Source: Acidobacteriota bacterium (GTDB taxonomy: Bacteria; Acidobacteriota; Terriglobia; Terriglobales; Acidobacteriaceae). Taken from it: a DNA stretch of 64,000 bases. The notes under the pieces were generated by a model that worked only from the letters and a program-made list of their open reading frames with translations, had not been told where the DNA came from and did no database searches. The stretch is from contig JAJYZC010000007.1 of the NCBI GenBank assembly GCA_021800255.1, forward strand, positions 1 to 64,000, given 5' to 3'. Shown in pieces: positions 48,494 through 59,300 of the stretch. Position 1 is the stretch's first letter. Each line of letters begins with the position of its first letter. Made by a program: the position numbers and the translations under genes.

Positions 48494-49925
48494 GGGCAGC
48501 CTCCGCGACGTGGATTCCGGCGAGCGCGGCAACGCGCTTGGATGCGACCGCCAGCGCGCGCTCAACCTGCCGGCGCGCGGTCCCGCCGGCTACATCGTGG
48601 CAGTCCAGCGTCGCCGCAAGCGTAACGGCGCGATAAAAGTCCTCGTCGAACTCGTCACCGAACTGGCGCAGCTCATCCAGCGCCAGTCCGTTCAGCTCCA
48701 CGCCCTTGTCCAGCGCATAGCGAACCGCATTGCCAATCTTCTCGTGCGCCGTGCGGAAGGGCACGCCCTTGCCCGCCAGATAGGTTGCTGCGGCCATGGC
48801 ATTTAGATAGCCGGACTGCGCGGCGAGATTCATGCGCTCTTTGTTGAATTGAAGGGCCGCGGTAAAGCGGGCGACGAGTGCGAGCATCTGCGGGACGAAA
48901 TCCGCGGCAAAGGCCGGCTCCTGGGTCTCCTGCATGTCCTTATTGTAGGCCAAGGGCAGACCCTTCAGTTGCATCGCAACGGCTTGCGCCGCGCCGTGAA
49001 TGCGGCCCACCTTGGCGCGGAGCAGCTCGGCCAGATCGGGGTTCTTCTTTTGCGGCATGGCGCTGGAGCCAGTTGAAAAGGCTTCCGGCAGCACAATAAA
49101 TCCGTACTCTGCGGTCGCAAAGAGCGCAATCTCCTCGGCAAAGCGGCTCAGGTGCAGACCAACAAAAGTGAGCGCCTGCAAGTACTCGAGAATGAAGTCG
49201 CGGTCGCTGGTCGCGTCGATGGAGTTGGCCGTGGGCGCGGTGAATCCCAGTTCGCGCGCTGCAACGGAGCGGTCGAGCGCCAGCGTGGCTCCGGCCAGCG
49301 CGCCTGCGCCCAGCGGGCACTCGTTCAGGCGCACAGCGCAATCGCGCAGACGGTCCGCGTCGCGCAGCGCCATCTCCACATAAGCCAGAAGCCAATGCGC
49401 AACCAGCACCGGCTCGGCGCGCTGCATGTGCGTATAGCCCGGCATCGCTGCCTCGCCGGCAGCGCGCGCTTGTTCGAGCAGGGCGCTGGCCCACTGGGCA
49501 AGCCCGGTGACGGCAAGCCCGATCTGAGCGCGCACATACAGGCGCAGGCCGGTAGCGATCTGCTCGTTGCGGCTGCGGCCGGTGTGGAGCTTGCGGCCCA
49601 GCGAGCCAAGGCGTTCCACGAGCTTGAGCTCGACGAAGTGATGAATGTCTTCGGCAGCCGGGTGATCGCGCACCATCGCTTTGCCAGCTTCGGAGGCGTG
49701 CTCTGCGGCGATGGCGTCGAGCGCCGCGCGCAGCTCCGCTCCTTCACTTTTAGTCAGGATTCCTGCGGCACAGAGAGCGGATGCATGAGCCTTGCTGGCG
49801 GCGATCTCCTGCGGCAGCAGCCGCCAGTCGAAACCAATCGACCGCTGCCACGCCTCGAACTCCGCGTCCTGCGGCTCGCCAAAGCGCCCCGACCACATCT
49901 TTCCGGATTGTTGTTCGTTCGTCAT
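48480..49925 (-). CDS. argH: Argininosuccinate lyase
   Basis: 481 residues. Cleaves argininosuccinate to arginine and fumarate. The fumarase-superfamily signature GSSAMPQKKNPD is present, together with HTGRSRNEQIATGLRLY and GYTHMQRAEPVLVAHW. It follows argG after 20 bp and overlaps the GNAT gene by 14 bp. Confidence 0.97.
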   Translation of the reverse strand: MTNEQQSGKMWSGRFGEPQDAEFEAWQRSIGFDWRLLPQEIAASKAHASALCAAGILTKSEGAELRAALDAIAAEHASEAGKAMVRDHPAAEDIHHFVELKLVERLGSLGRKLHTGRSRNEQIATGLRLYVRAQIGLAVTGLAQWASALLEQARAAGEAAMPGYTHMQRAEPVLVAHWLLAYVEMALRDADRLRDCAVRLNECPLGAGALAGATLALDRSVAARELGFTAPTANSIDATSDRDFILEYLQALTFVGLHLSRFAEEIALFATAEYGFIVLPEAFSTGSSAMPQKKNPDLAELLRAKVGRIHGAAQAVAMQLKGLPLAYNKDMQETQEPAFAADFVPQMLALVARFTAALQFNKERMNLAAQSGYLNAMAAATYLAGKGVPFRTAHEKIGNAVRYALDKGVELNGLALDELRQFGDEFDEDFYRAVTLAATLDCHDVAGGTARRQVERALAVASKRVAALAGIHVAEAAHAGA

Positions 49926-49945
49926 CTTCTTAAGCGCGCCTCATG

Positions 49946-51458
<1,513 letters not shown>

Positions 51459-52541
51459 TCATAGCACTCGCGTTTGAAAGCCGCCAGGAGCACAGGCAGA
51501 AGGGCGATTGGCAGAGCTAAAAACTTCCACATTGGCCAACCCGCCCAGCAGCAGCAGCAACAGCGCCTTCTGCGCGTGCAGCCGGTTCTCGGCCTGGTCG
51601 AAGACGATCGACTGCGGCGAGTCGATCACCGCGTCGGTCACTTCCTCGTTGCGGCGCGCCGGCAGGCAGTGCATGAACACCGCCGTGGGCTTGGCCTTGG
51701 ACATGAGCGCCTCATTCACCTGAAACGGCCGGAAGATCGGCGCGCGCTTGGTGGATTCGTGCTCCATGCCCATGCTCACGCAGACATCGGTATATACCGC
51801 GTCGGCGCCTTCGACGGCCACCTGCGGGTCCTGGAGCAGCCGGACCTCGACTCCGTTCTTAGCGGCGATCTCGCGCGCGATGGTCACAATTTCAATGTCC
51901 GGCGAGTAGCCGCGCGGCGTGGCCACCGTGACGTTCACGGCCAGTTGTGCTCCGGTGAGCATGAGCGAATGGCAGACGTTGTTGCCGTCGCCTACAAAGG
52001 TGAAGTTGAGGCCCGCCACGGCGCCGAAGTGCTCTTCGAGGGTCATAAAATCGGCCAGCGCCTGGCACGGGTGCTCGAAGTCCGAAAGCGCGTTGATGAC
52101 CGGGACGCGCGCGTTGGCGGCCATCTCGGTAATCGTGTCGTGCGCGTAGGTGCGCAGCACGATCACGTCGCACCATCGCTCCAGGTTGCGCGCCACGTCG
52201 GCGATGGTCTCACGCTCGCCCAGGGGCGAGTTGGTCTGATCGACGAAGATGGCGTTGCCGCCCATGGTGTTGATGCCGGTCTCGAAGGCCAGGCGTGTGC
52301 GCAGGCTGGCCTTCTCGAACATCAGCACCATCTGCTTGGCGTCCAGCGCATGGCGGTATTCGGCGGGCGAGCGCTTCACCTCGCGGCCCAGCTTGAGAAT
52401 GGCGCGCACTTCGGCGCTCGAGAGATCGGCGATGGAGCACAGGTCTTCGCCGGCCATGCGCGCGGCGGCGGCCAGCACGTCCGGGTCCTTCTCCACCGGA
52501 ATGGCTGCGGCGGGACGTTCCATAGTGGCTCTGCTAGGCAT
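51459..52541 (-). CDS. argF: Ornithine carbamoyltransferase
   Basis: About 360 residues. Makes citrulline from ornithine and carbamoyl phosphate. The carbamoyl phosphate site is FEKASLRTRLAFE; HPCQALADFMTLEEHFG, FVGDGNNVCHSLM, TDVCVSMGMEHES and MHCLPARRNEEVTD are OTC-type rather than acetylornithine-type motifs. ATG 52541 follows aggagga and overlaps argD by 8 bp. After the normal OTC end (QKALLLLLLGG) there are about 23 extra residues (NVEVFSSANRPSACAPGGF and a few more) that look non-homologous and reach toward the repeat-containing spacer. Confidence 0.93.
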   Translation of the reverse strand: MPSRATMERPAAAIPVEKDPDVLAAAARMAGEDLCSIADLSSAEVRAILKLGREVKRSPAEYRHALDAKQMVLMFEKASLRTRLAFETGINTMGGNAIFVDQTNSPLGERETIADVARNLERWCDVIVLRTYAHDTITEMAANARVPVINALSDFEHPCQALADFMTLEEHFGAVAGLNFTFVGDGNNVCHSLMLTGAQLAVNVTVATPRGYSPDIEIVTIAREIAAKNGVEVRLLQDPQVAVEGADAVYTDVCVSMGMEHESTKRAPIFRPFQVNEALMSKAKPTAVFMHCLPARRNEEVTDAVIDSPQSIVFDQAENRLHAQKALLLLLLGGLANVEVFSSANRPSACAPGGFQTRVL

Positions 52542-53790
52542 GATGTTGTCCTCCTGCGGATGCGGCTCCGGCCTGCGCGGCGGCGTATTCAGTGAAAATC
52601 TCGTCCAGCGCCGAGATGGCTGCGTCCACGTGCGCGCGCTCAAGAATGTAAGGCGGCAAGAAACGCAGCACCGTTTCGCTGGTGCAGTTGATGAGGATGC
52701 GGCGCTTGAACATCTCCGCGGCAGCGCGCTTGGCCAGCTCTGCGGAGTCCAGCTCGGCGGCGACCATCAAACCTTTGCCCCGCACCTCAGTGATGCAGGC
52801 GTGGCGCCGGCCGAGCGCGCGCAACTGCTCCTGGAAGTAGCCGCCCACCGCTGTGGCGTTCGCCAGCAAGCCTTCCTTTTCTATAGCGCCGATGACGGCG
52901 ATGGCCACGGCGCAGGCCAGCGGTCCTCCGCCAAAGGTGCTGCCATGCATCCCCGGATGAATGGCTCGCGCCACCTCCTCGGAGCACAGAACTGCTCCCA
53001 GGGGAAGGCCCCCCGCCAAAGGCTTGGCGAAGGTGGTCACGTCGGGCAGAATCCCGTAATGCTGATAGGCGCACCATTTGCCGGTGCGGCCCATGCCGGC
53101 CTGAATCTCGTCCGCGATGAGCAGCGCGCCGGTAGAGCTGGCAAGCGCGCGCGCCTCGGCCAAAAACTCCTGCGTCAGCGGGCGCACACCGCCCTCGCCC
53201 TGGATGGCCTCAACCAGAATCGCGCAAACCTCGCTCGAAAACCTGGCGCGCAGATCGGCTGTATCATTCAAGCGCACAAACTCCACGCCCGGAACCACGG
53301 GCGCGAAGGGCGCGCGGTATTTCTCCTTGTGCGTGGTGGAGACGGCGCCGAAGGTGCGGCCGTGAAAGCCCTGCTCCAGGGCCAGAAACTTGGTTCCAAC
53401 CGTCTTGCCTTCGCTACGACGCAATCCCGCATACGCGCGCGCCAGCTTGAGCGCGCCCTCCCATGCCTCGGCGCCGGAGTTGGCGAAGAAGACGCGATCC
53501 AGGCCGGTGCGCTCGGTCAGCCGCAGCGCCAGCTCCGCCTGCCCCTCGTGATAGTAGAGGTTCGAGGTATGAATCAGGGCGCGGCTCTGGCGGTTGATGG
53601 CGTCCACAATGGCAGGGTGGTTGTAACCCAGCGCGTTGACGCCGATGCCGCTAAGCAGATCGAGATAGCGGTTGCCCTGTTCGTCGATCAGGTGCACGCC
53701 CTCGCCGCCCACAAAAAGAACCGGACTGCGGTCGTAAGTGGAAAGCAAAAGCCGCGCTTCGGCGGCGCGAATCTCTTCGAGTTTTGTCAC
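52534..53790 (-). CDS. argD: Acetylornithine aminotransferase
   Basis: 418 residues, a class III PLP aminotransferase converting N-acetylglutamate semialdehyde to N-acetylornithine. The PLP Lys lies in TTFAKPLAGGLPLGAVL after the conserved LIADEIQAGMGRTGKW; FFANSGAEAWEGALKLAR forms the phosphate loop. Located 15 bp after argB. Confidence 0.95.
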   Translation of the reverse strand: MTKLEEIRAAEARLLLSTYDRSPVLFVGGEGVHLIDEQGNRYLDLLSGIGVNALGYNHPAIVDAINRQSRALIHTSNLYYHEGQAELALRLTERTGLDRVFFANSGAEAWEGALKLARAYAGLRRSEGKTVGTKFLALEQGFHGRTFGAVSTTHKEKYRAPFAPVVPGVEFVRLNDTADLRARFSSEVCAILVEAIQGEGGVRPLTQEFLAEARALASSTGALLIADEIQAGMGRTGKWCAYQHYGILPDVTTFAKPLAGGLPLGAVLCSEEVARAIHPGMHGSTFGGGPLACAVAIAVIGAIEKEGLLANATAVGGYFQEQLRALGRRHACITEVRGKGLMVAAELDSAELAKRAAAEMFKRRILINCTSETVLRFLPPYILERAHVDAAISALDEIFTEYAAAQAGAASAGGQHHA

Positions 53791-53805
53791 TTCGTCTTAG
53801 CCTCC

Positions 53806-54588
53806 TCAGGCCACCATCACCTCAGTGCCGTGGGTTACGCGCGCGCTGCACAGGTCGGGCAGCGCGCCGGCCGCCTCGGCGGGCAAAATGCGCACGCGCT
53901 TGACGCCGTTCAATAGGGCTTCGCGGCAGGCGGCCAGCTTGGGCAGCATTCCTCCGGAGATCACCGCCCCCTGGGCCATCTCGGCGATCTGGTCGATGGA
54001 GAGCCAGCGCAGCACCTCTCCATCTGCCCCTTTCACGCCCGGAACGTCGGTGAGAAAGACCAGAGCGTCAGCGCGGCAGGCGATGGCGCAGGCCGCCGCC
54101 ATCTCGTCGGCGTTGATGTTGTAATACTCGCCGTCAAACCCCAAAGCCATCGAGCAGAGCACGGGCACGCCGTTCAACTGCCAGATGGCCTCAATCCAGC
54201 GTGGATCGCTGGCCGCGATTTCGCCCACGTAGCCGAGATCGGGCGCGCTGCGTTTTTTGCGGGCGCGGAAGAGCAGGCCGTCGCCGCCCGAAAGACCGAC
54301 CGCCGCCTGCCCCTGCGCGCCCAGAGCCGCCACCAAGCCTTTGTTCACGCGCCCCGCAAAGACCATCAGCGCCACATCGCGGGTTTCAGCGTCGGTGATG
54401 CGCAGACCGTCGATGAACTGGCTTTGCTTGCCCATCGCCTTCAGGGTGCGGGTGAGCTGCGCGCCGCCGCCGTGCACCACGGCCACCTGATGGCCGTCGC
54501 GCACCAGCTCCGCGATGGCGCGCGTGCAGCCTTCCAGAAGCGCCGGCGCTTCCAAACCCGCTCCGCCCAATTTGACGACGTACTTCAT
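53806..54588 (-). CDS. argB: Acetylglutamate kinase
   Basis: About 260 residues. Phosphorylates N-acetylglutamate. The amino-acid-kinase motifs KYVVKLGGAGLEAP, VVHGGGAQLT, GLSGGDGLLF and NINADEMAAACAIA are present, with the C-terminal GVKRVRIL segment. It lacks the long N-terminal helix of arginine-inhibited hexameric kinases, so feedback control at this step may be absent. ATG 54588 overlaps argC by 4 bp; the longer frame to 54798 lies inside argC. Confidence 0.95.
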   Translation of the reverse strand: MKYVVKLGGAGLEAPALLEGCTRAIAELVRDGHQVAVVHGGGAQLTRTLKAMGKQSQFIDGLRITDAETRDVALMVFAGRVNKGLVAALGAQGQAAVGLSGGDGLLFRARKKRSAPDLGYVGEIAASDPRWIEAIWQLNGVPVLCSMALGFDGEYYNINADEMAAACAIACRADALVFLTDVPGVKGADGEVLRWLSIDQIAEMAQGAVISGGMLPKLAACREALLNGVKRVRILPAEAAGALPDLCSARVTHGTEVMVA

Positions 54589-55652
54589 TCCAGTCCCTCC
54601 GCTTCGGGCCAGCCCAGCATCACATTCAGATTCTGCACCGCCTGGCCCGCCGCGCCCTTCAAGAGATTGTCGAGGCAACTGACAATCACCGCTCGCCGGC
54701 CGCCTCCATCGAGCTGGAATCCGATGTCCGCGTAGTTGGTGCGCACCGAGTACTGAATCTGCGGCAGCGCATGATCGTAGAGCCGGACCATGGGGCACGA
54801 AGAAAAGAAATCGCGATAGACCTGCGCCACGCCAGCCCGCGTTTGCGGCTCCTTGAAGTGAACGTAAACGGTGGACAAAATTCCGCGCGGAATCGGCAGC
54901 AGGTGCGGCGTAAACACCATCTCGTCTGCCGTGAGGCCAAGCTGCTCCAGCAGCTCGCCGGTGTGGCGATGGGTGAAGACCGCGTAGGCCGAGAGGTTGT
55001 CGGCGGCGTACATGAAGTGCGTCTTGGCCGTGGGCGCCTTGCCGGCTCCGCTCACGCCGCTCTTGGAGTCGGCGATAATGCCTCGGTCGAGATCCACCAG
55101 ACCAGCCGTAAGAAGCGGCTTGAGCGGCAGAATCACCGAGGTTGCATAGCAGCCGGGGTTAGCCACCAGACGCGCGCCGTCAATCCGCTCGCGGTGCAGC
55201 TCAGGCAGGCCATAAACGGACTGCTCCTGGATGGCAGCGGCTCTTTCCGAGCCTTCATCCTCGAAGGCGTAGACGGCGCGGTTTCTGGCCTCAGTCAGAC
55301 GCCACGCGGCGCTCAGGTCGATGACCCTCAGACCGCGTTCGAGGGCTTCAGGAACCCAGGCGCGCGACTGCTCGTGAGGCGTGGCGAGGAAGAGCACATC
55401 GACGCCGCGATCGGCTAAAAGCTGCCACGAAAAGGGCTCGAGCTTCAGCTTGCCATTACCGCCGGAATCAGCCAACTGGGGATGAATCTCGACTAGGGGT
55501 ACTCCGCCGCGCGCCAGGTCCTTCTCTTCCACGCGGCCGGCAAACACGGGAGCCGTGGAACGCAGCCGCGGATGACGCAGCAGCAGCCGCGCCAGCTCCG
55601 CGCCGGCATAGCCCGTCACGCCGATCACGGCGGTCTGAATGGTTTCCTTCAT
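54585..55652 (-). CDS. argC: N-acetyl-gamma-glutamyl-phosphate reductase
   Basis: 355 residues. NADPH-dependent reduction of acetylglutamyl phosphate to the semialdehyde. The Rossmann start is VIGVTGYAGAELARLLLRHP and the catalytic Cys is in VANPGCYATSVILPL. HRHTGELLEQLG and PHLLPIPRGILSTVYV are typical C-terminal motifs. It overlaps both neighbours by 4 bp. Confidence 0.97.
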   Translation of the reverse strand: MKETIQTAVIGVTGYAGAELARLLLRHPRLRSTAPVFAGRVEEKDLARGGVPLVEIHPQLADSGGNGKLKLEPFSWQLLADRGVDVLFLATPHEQSRAWVPEALERGLRVIDLSAAWRLTEARNRAVYAFEDEGSERAAAIQEQSVYGLPELHRERIDGARLVANPGCYATSVILPLKPLLTAGLVDLDRGIIADSKSGVSGAGKAPTAKTHFMYAADNLSAYAVFTHRHTGELLEQLGLTADEMVFTPHLLPIPRGILSTVYVHFKEPQTRAGVAQVYRDFFSSCPMVRLYDHALPQIQYSVRTNYADIGFQLDGGGRRAVIVSCLDNLLKGAAGQAVQNLNVMLGWPEAEGLE

Positions 55653-56107
55653 GCGGTCAACATCGCTTTCATCCGGGCCTCCACGCCGGCAGCGCGGCGC
55701 TGGTCAGAGCAGATAATCAAAATGGTATCGTCTCCCGCCACCGTGCCCACCACCTCCGGCCATCCCTCGCGGTCCAGGGCCGCGGCTACCGGCTGCGCCC
55801 CGCCCATCACCGTGCCCACCACCACCTGATTCATCGCCCGGCGTACCCGCAGCGCGAAACTCGCAAACATCTCCCTCAACGAGGGCGGGCTGGAGTCTTC
55901 TCCTGGCGCGGCCGCGTCAGCGTGCCTGTTGAGCAGCGAATAGCCGCCGGGCCCCTTGAAAAGCCGCAGTTCGTGAATATCGCGCGAAAGCGTGGCCTGC
56001 GTCACCCGGAAGCCGCGGCGGCGCAGTTTGCGGCGCAGCTCATCCTGGCTGGCCACCAGGGAACTGGATACGAGATCCCGTATTGCGTTCAAACGCTGGT
56101 CTTTCAT
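55649..56107 (-). CDS. argR: Arginine repressor
   Basis: About 152 residues. The winged-helix N-domain has the recognition region RRRGFRVTQATLSRDIHELR. The C-terminal oligomerisation and arginine-binding domain has VGTVAGDDTILIICSD with the GTVAGDDTI arginine-binding signature. It is the first gene of the minus-strand arginine operon and overlaps argC by 4 bp. ATG 56107 chosen; the frame to 56200 would run through the promoter. Two ARG-box-like sites cover its promoter, consistent with autorepression. Confidence 0.96.
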   Translation of the reverse strand: MKDQRLNAIRDLVSSSLVASQDELRRKLRRRGFRVTQATLSRDIHELRLFKGPGGYSLLNRHADAAAPGEDSSPPSLREMFASFALRVRRAMNQVVVGTVMGGAQPVAAALDREGWPEVVGTVAGDDTILIICSDQRRAAGVEARMKAMLTA

Positions 56108-56165
56108 AACCGGCTTTCTCTTCTCACGGGCCAGCAAAGGACAAGCCCCGCGCGCAGTCGCATCA

Positions 56166-56200
56166 CGAATAAATATACAGTAAAACGCATAAGTATGCAA
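56166..56200 (-). promoter_or_regulatory. argR promoter with two ARG-box-like operators
   Basis: Reading the minus strand, TTGCAT (56200-56195), a 17-bp spacer and TATATT (56177-56172) make a near-consensus sigma70 promoter. One operator-like palindrome, gcata-N2-tatgc (56187-56198), overlaps the -35. A second similar AT-rich element (about 56166-56179, gtatatttattc) overlaps the -10. Their centres are about 20 bp apart, close to the 21-bp spacing of tandem ARG boxes in E. coli. Confidence 0.78.
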
Positions 56201-56345
56201 TGGCCGGGTATGGCGCGCGTTCCGGGGCGGCGATGAGATTCGCTCCGGAACGCAGCCCCATTTGACTTCCTCAAGCTTGAATTTTGATTGCCCTTACCGG
56301 CATCCATGTGCAATAAACGAATCTATGTGTCGAGGGAGGGTGAAG

Positions 56346-59300
56346 ATGAAAAGCTTTCATGTGGGACTAAGATTCCTGATGGCGGCGGCATTCTTATTGC
56401 CGGCCGGGGCGCTCCGGGCAGCGCAGCCGCTGTTGCTTCTGCAAGCGCCCACCGTGAGCAAAACGCAAATCGCCTTCGAATATGGCGGCGACATCTGGAT
56501 CGTGAACCGGAAGGGCGGCGTGGCGCACCGTCTGGTGACGGGCAGCGATCAGTTGAGCGGGCCTATCTTCTCCCCAGACGGCTCGATGATCGCCTATTCC
56601 GGGGTCTTCAACGGCAACCAGGATGTTTACGTTGTCCCCGCTGACGGCGGCCAGCCTACGCGCCTTACCTATTTTCCCGGCCCCGATGTCGCCGTGGGCT
56701 GGACGCCCGACGGCAAAAGCGTGCTCTTTCGTTCCAACCGCTACAGTTACTCGGATCCCGATCAGCTCTTCACCGTGCCCGTCACCGGCGGTTTCCCCTC
56801 CGAACTGCCCCTGCCGATGGCGGAGCGCGGCTCCTATTCGTCCGGCGGCACGCACCTGGCTTACGTTCCCAACTTCCAATGGGAGCCTTTTTGGAGAGGC
56901 TATCGCGGCGGACAGACGACGCCCATCTGGATCGCCAACCTGGCCGATTCAAGCGTGGTTAAAATTCCGCGTCCCAACTCCAACGACAGCGACCCCATGT
57001 GGGTCGGCAAGACAGTTTACTTTTTGTCCGACCGCGCCGGCCCAATCACGCTTTTCGCGTACAACACTGAAACCCGGAAAGTCACCCAGGTCCTCAACAA
57101 TTCCGGCTTTGATATCACCTCCGCCTCGGCCGGACCTGGAGCTATCGTGTATTCGCAGTTCGGCCAGATTTATCTTTACAGCCTCAAGTCGCACCGCTCG
57201 CGCCTGGTCCCGATCAGGGTTGCGGGCGATATGCCCCAACTCCAACCCCACTTTGAAAAAGTGGCCGCGCAGATTCGGAGTTTTGACATCTCGCCCACTG
57301 GCGTGAGGGCGCTCTTTGAGGCTCACGGCGAGATCCTTACCGTCCCAACCAAACACGGCGACATTCGTAATCTGACCAACAGCCCAGGCGTCGAAGACCG
57401 CGACCCCGCGTGGTCGCCGGACGGCAAGTCTATCGCCTACTTTTCCGACCGCTTTGGCGAGTACGATCTGCGCATTCGCAATCAAACCGGTCTGGGACCC
57501 GTTCAAACCATCCATCTGGGAAACCCTGCGGCCTTTTATTACCAGCTCTCGTGGTCGCCGGATAGCAAAAAACTCGCCTTCAGTGATTCGGCGCTGCACT
57601 TGTGGGTAGTGGACCTCGCCCATCCCAAGCCAGTCTTGGTCGATACCGATCTCTACGACACGCCCCTGCATGAATTCGACCAGACCTGGTCTCCTGACAG
57701 TGATTGGCTCGCCTACACCAAGCAGCTCACAAACCATTTGCGCGCCGTGTTTGTCTATTCCTTCGTCTCCCGCAGTGCCACCCAGATTACAGACGGCATG
57801 AGCGATTGTCTGTATCCCAACTTCGATAAAAGCGGCAAATACATTTACTTCACCTCCAGCACCAACATGGGCCTGACCACGGGCTGGCTCGACATGACCA
57901 GCGAGGCTCATCCCGTCACCCGCAGCGTATACGTCGTGGTCCTCCGCAAGACCCAGCCTTCACCGCTGGCGCCCGAGCCAGGCAACGAAAAAGTGAAACC
58001 GCCTTCTGCGAGCGGTCCGGGCGCGGCCACGGCCAACAAAGGTGCGACTGCGGGTAAGAAAGAAGCGCCTGCGGCCAAGAAAGAAGCGAAGAACAAGCCG
58101 GTCAAGGTGCAGATCGACTTTGCCGGCATCCTCCAGCGCACGCTCGCCTTGCCCATTCCTCCCGGCCGTTATCAATCCCTCTCTGCGGGCAAGGCGGGGG
58201 AGTTATTTCTGGTGCGCGCGCCCACGGTCAACCCCATGTACGGCGGCCTGATGAGCCCTCCCACAACCGATGTGGTGAAATTTGACCTCAAATCCCGCAA
58301 GACCACAACCCTTCTCACCGGCGTCTCGGCCTTCGCTCTATCCTTCGACGGCAGCAAGATGCTCTACGGCCAGGGCCCTCCAGGGCATGAAACTTGGTTC
58401 ATCAACCCCACCGCAGCTCCTCCCAAGCCGGGAGCAGGCATGTTGAAGACCGCCGCTATGCAGGTGTACGTCGTTCCGCGAGAAGAGTGGAAGGAGATGT
58501 ATTACGACGCCTGGCGGGTTGAGCGCGCCTTCTTTCCCGACCCGAACTACCACGGCCTCAATATCGACGCCGCTGAGAAGGAGTTTGCCGCCTACTTGCC
58601 CGGCATCGCCAGCCGCGACGGACTGACCTTCCTGTTCCGGGAAATGTTCAGTTATCTGACCGTCGGGCACATGTTTGTAGGCGGCGGGTACGAGCCCAAG
58701 CAGACTCCGGTTTCAGTGGGCCTGCTCGGCGCCGACTATCAGATCAAGAACAACCGCTATCAGTTCACCAAAATTTACAACGGCGAGAATTGGAACCCGC
58801 AGATCCACGCGCCGCTTACCCAGCCGGGCGTGAATGTAAAGACCGGCGAGTACCTGCTGGCGGTCAACGGCCGCGAGCTTTACGGAACCGACAACATCTA
58901 CAGCTTTTTCCTGAATCTTGCCGGCCAGCAAACGGTGTTGAGAGTCGGCCCCAACCCCAGCGATAAAGGCTCGCGTCTGGTGACCGTAATCCCGGTGGCC
59001 AGCGAACACGCCCTGCGCAACCTGGCGTGGATTGCCCACAACCAGCGCAAGGTGGATCAACTGAGCGGCGGCAAGCTGGCTTATGTTTATTTGCCCGACA
59101 CGGCCTTTGGCGGCTTCACCAACTTCAATCGCTATTTCTTTTCCCAAGTGAATAAGGAGGGGGTGATTCTCGACGAGCGGTTCAACCATGGCGGCCAGCT
59201 TGCCGACTACATCATCATGTTTCTGAATCGCAGGCCCATGTCCATTCAGGAAACCCGGCACGGCCAGCCCTACGTGGAGCCGCCGGAGGCGATCTTCGGT

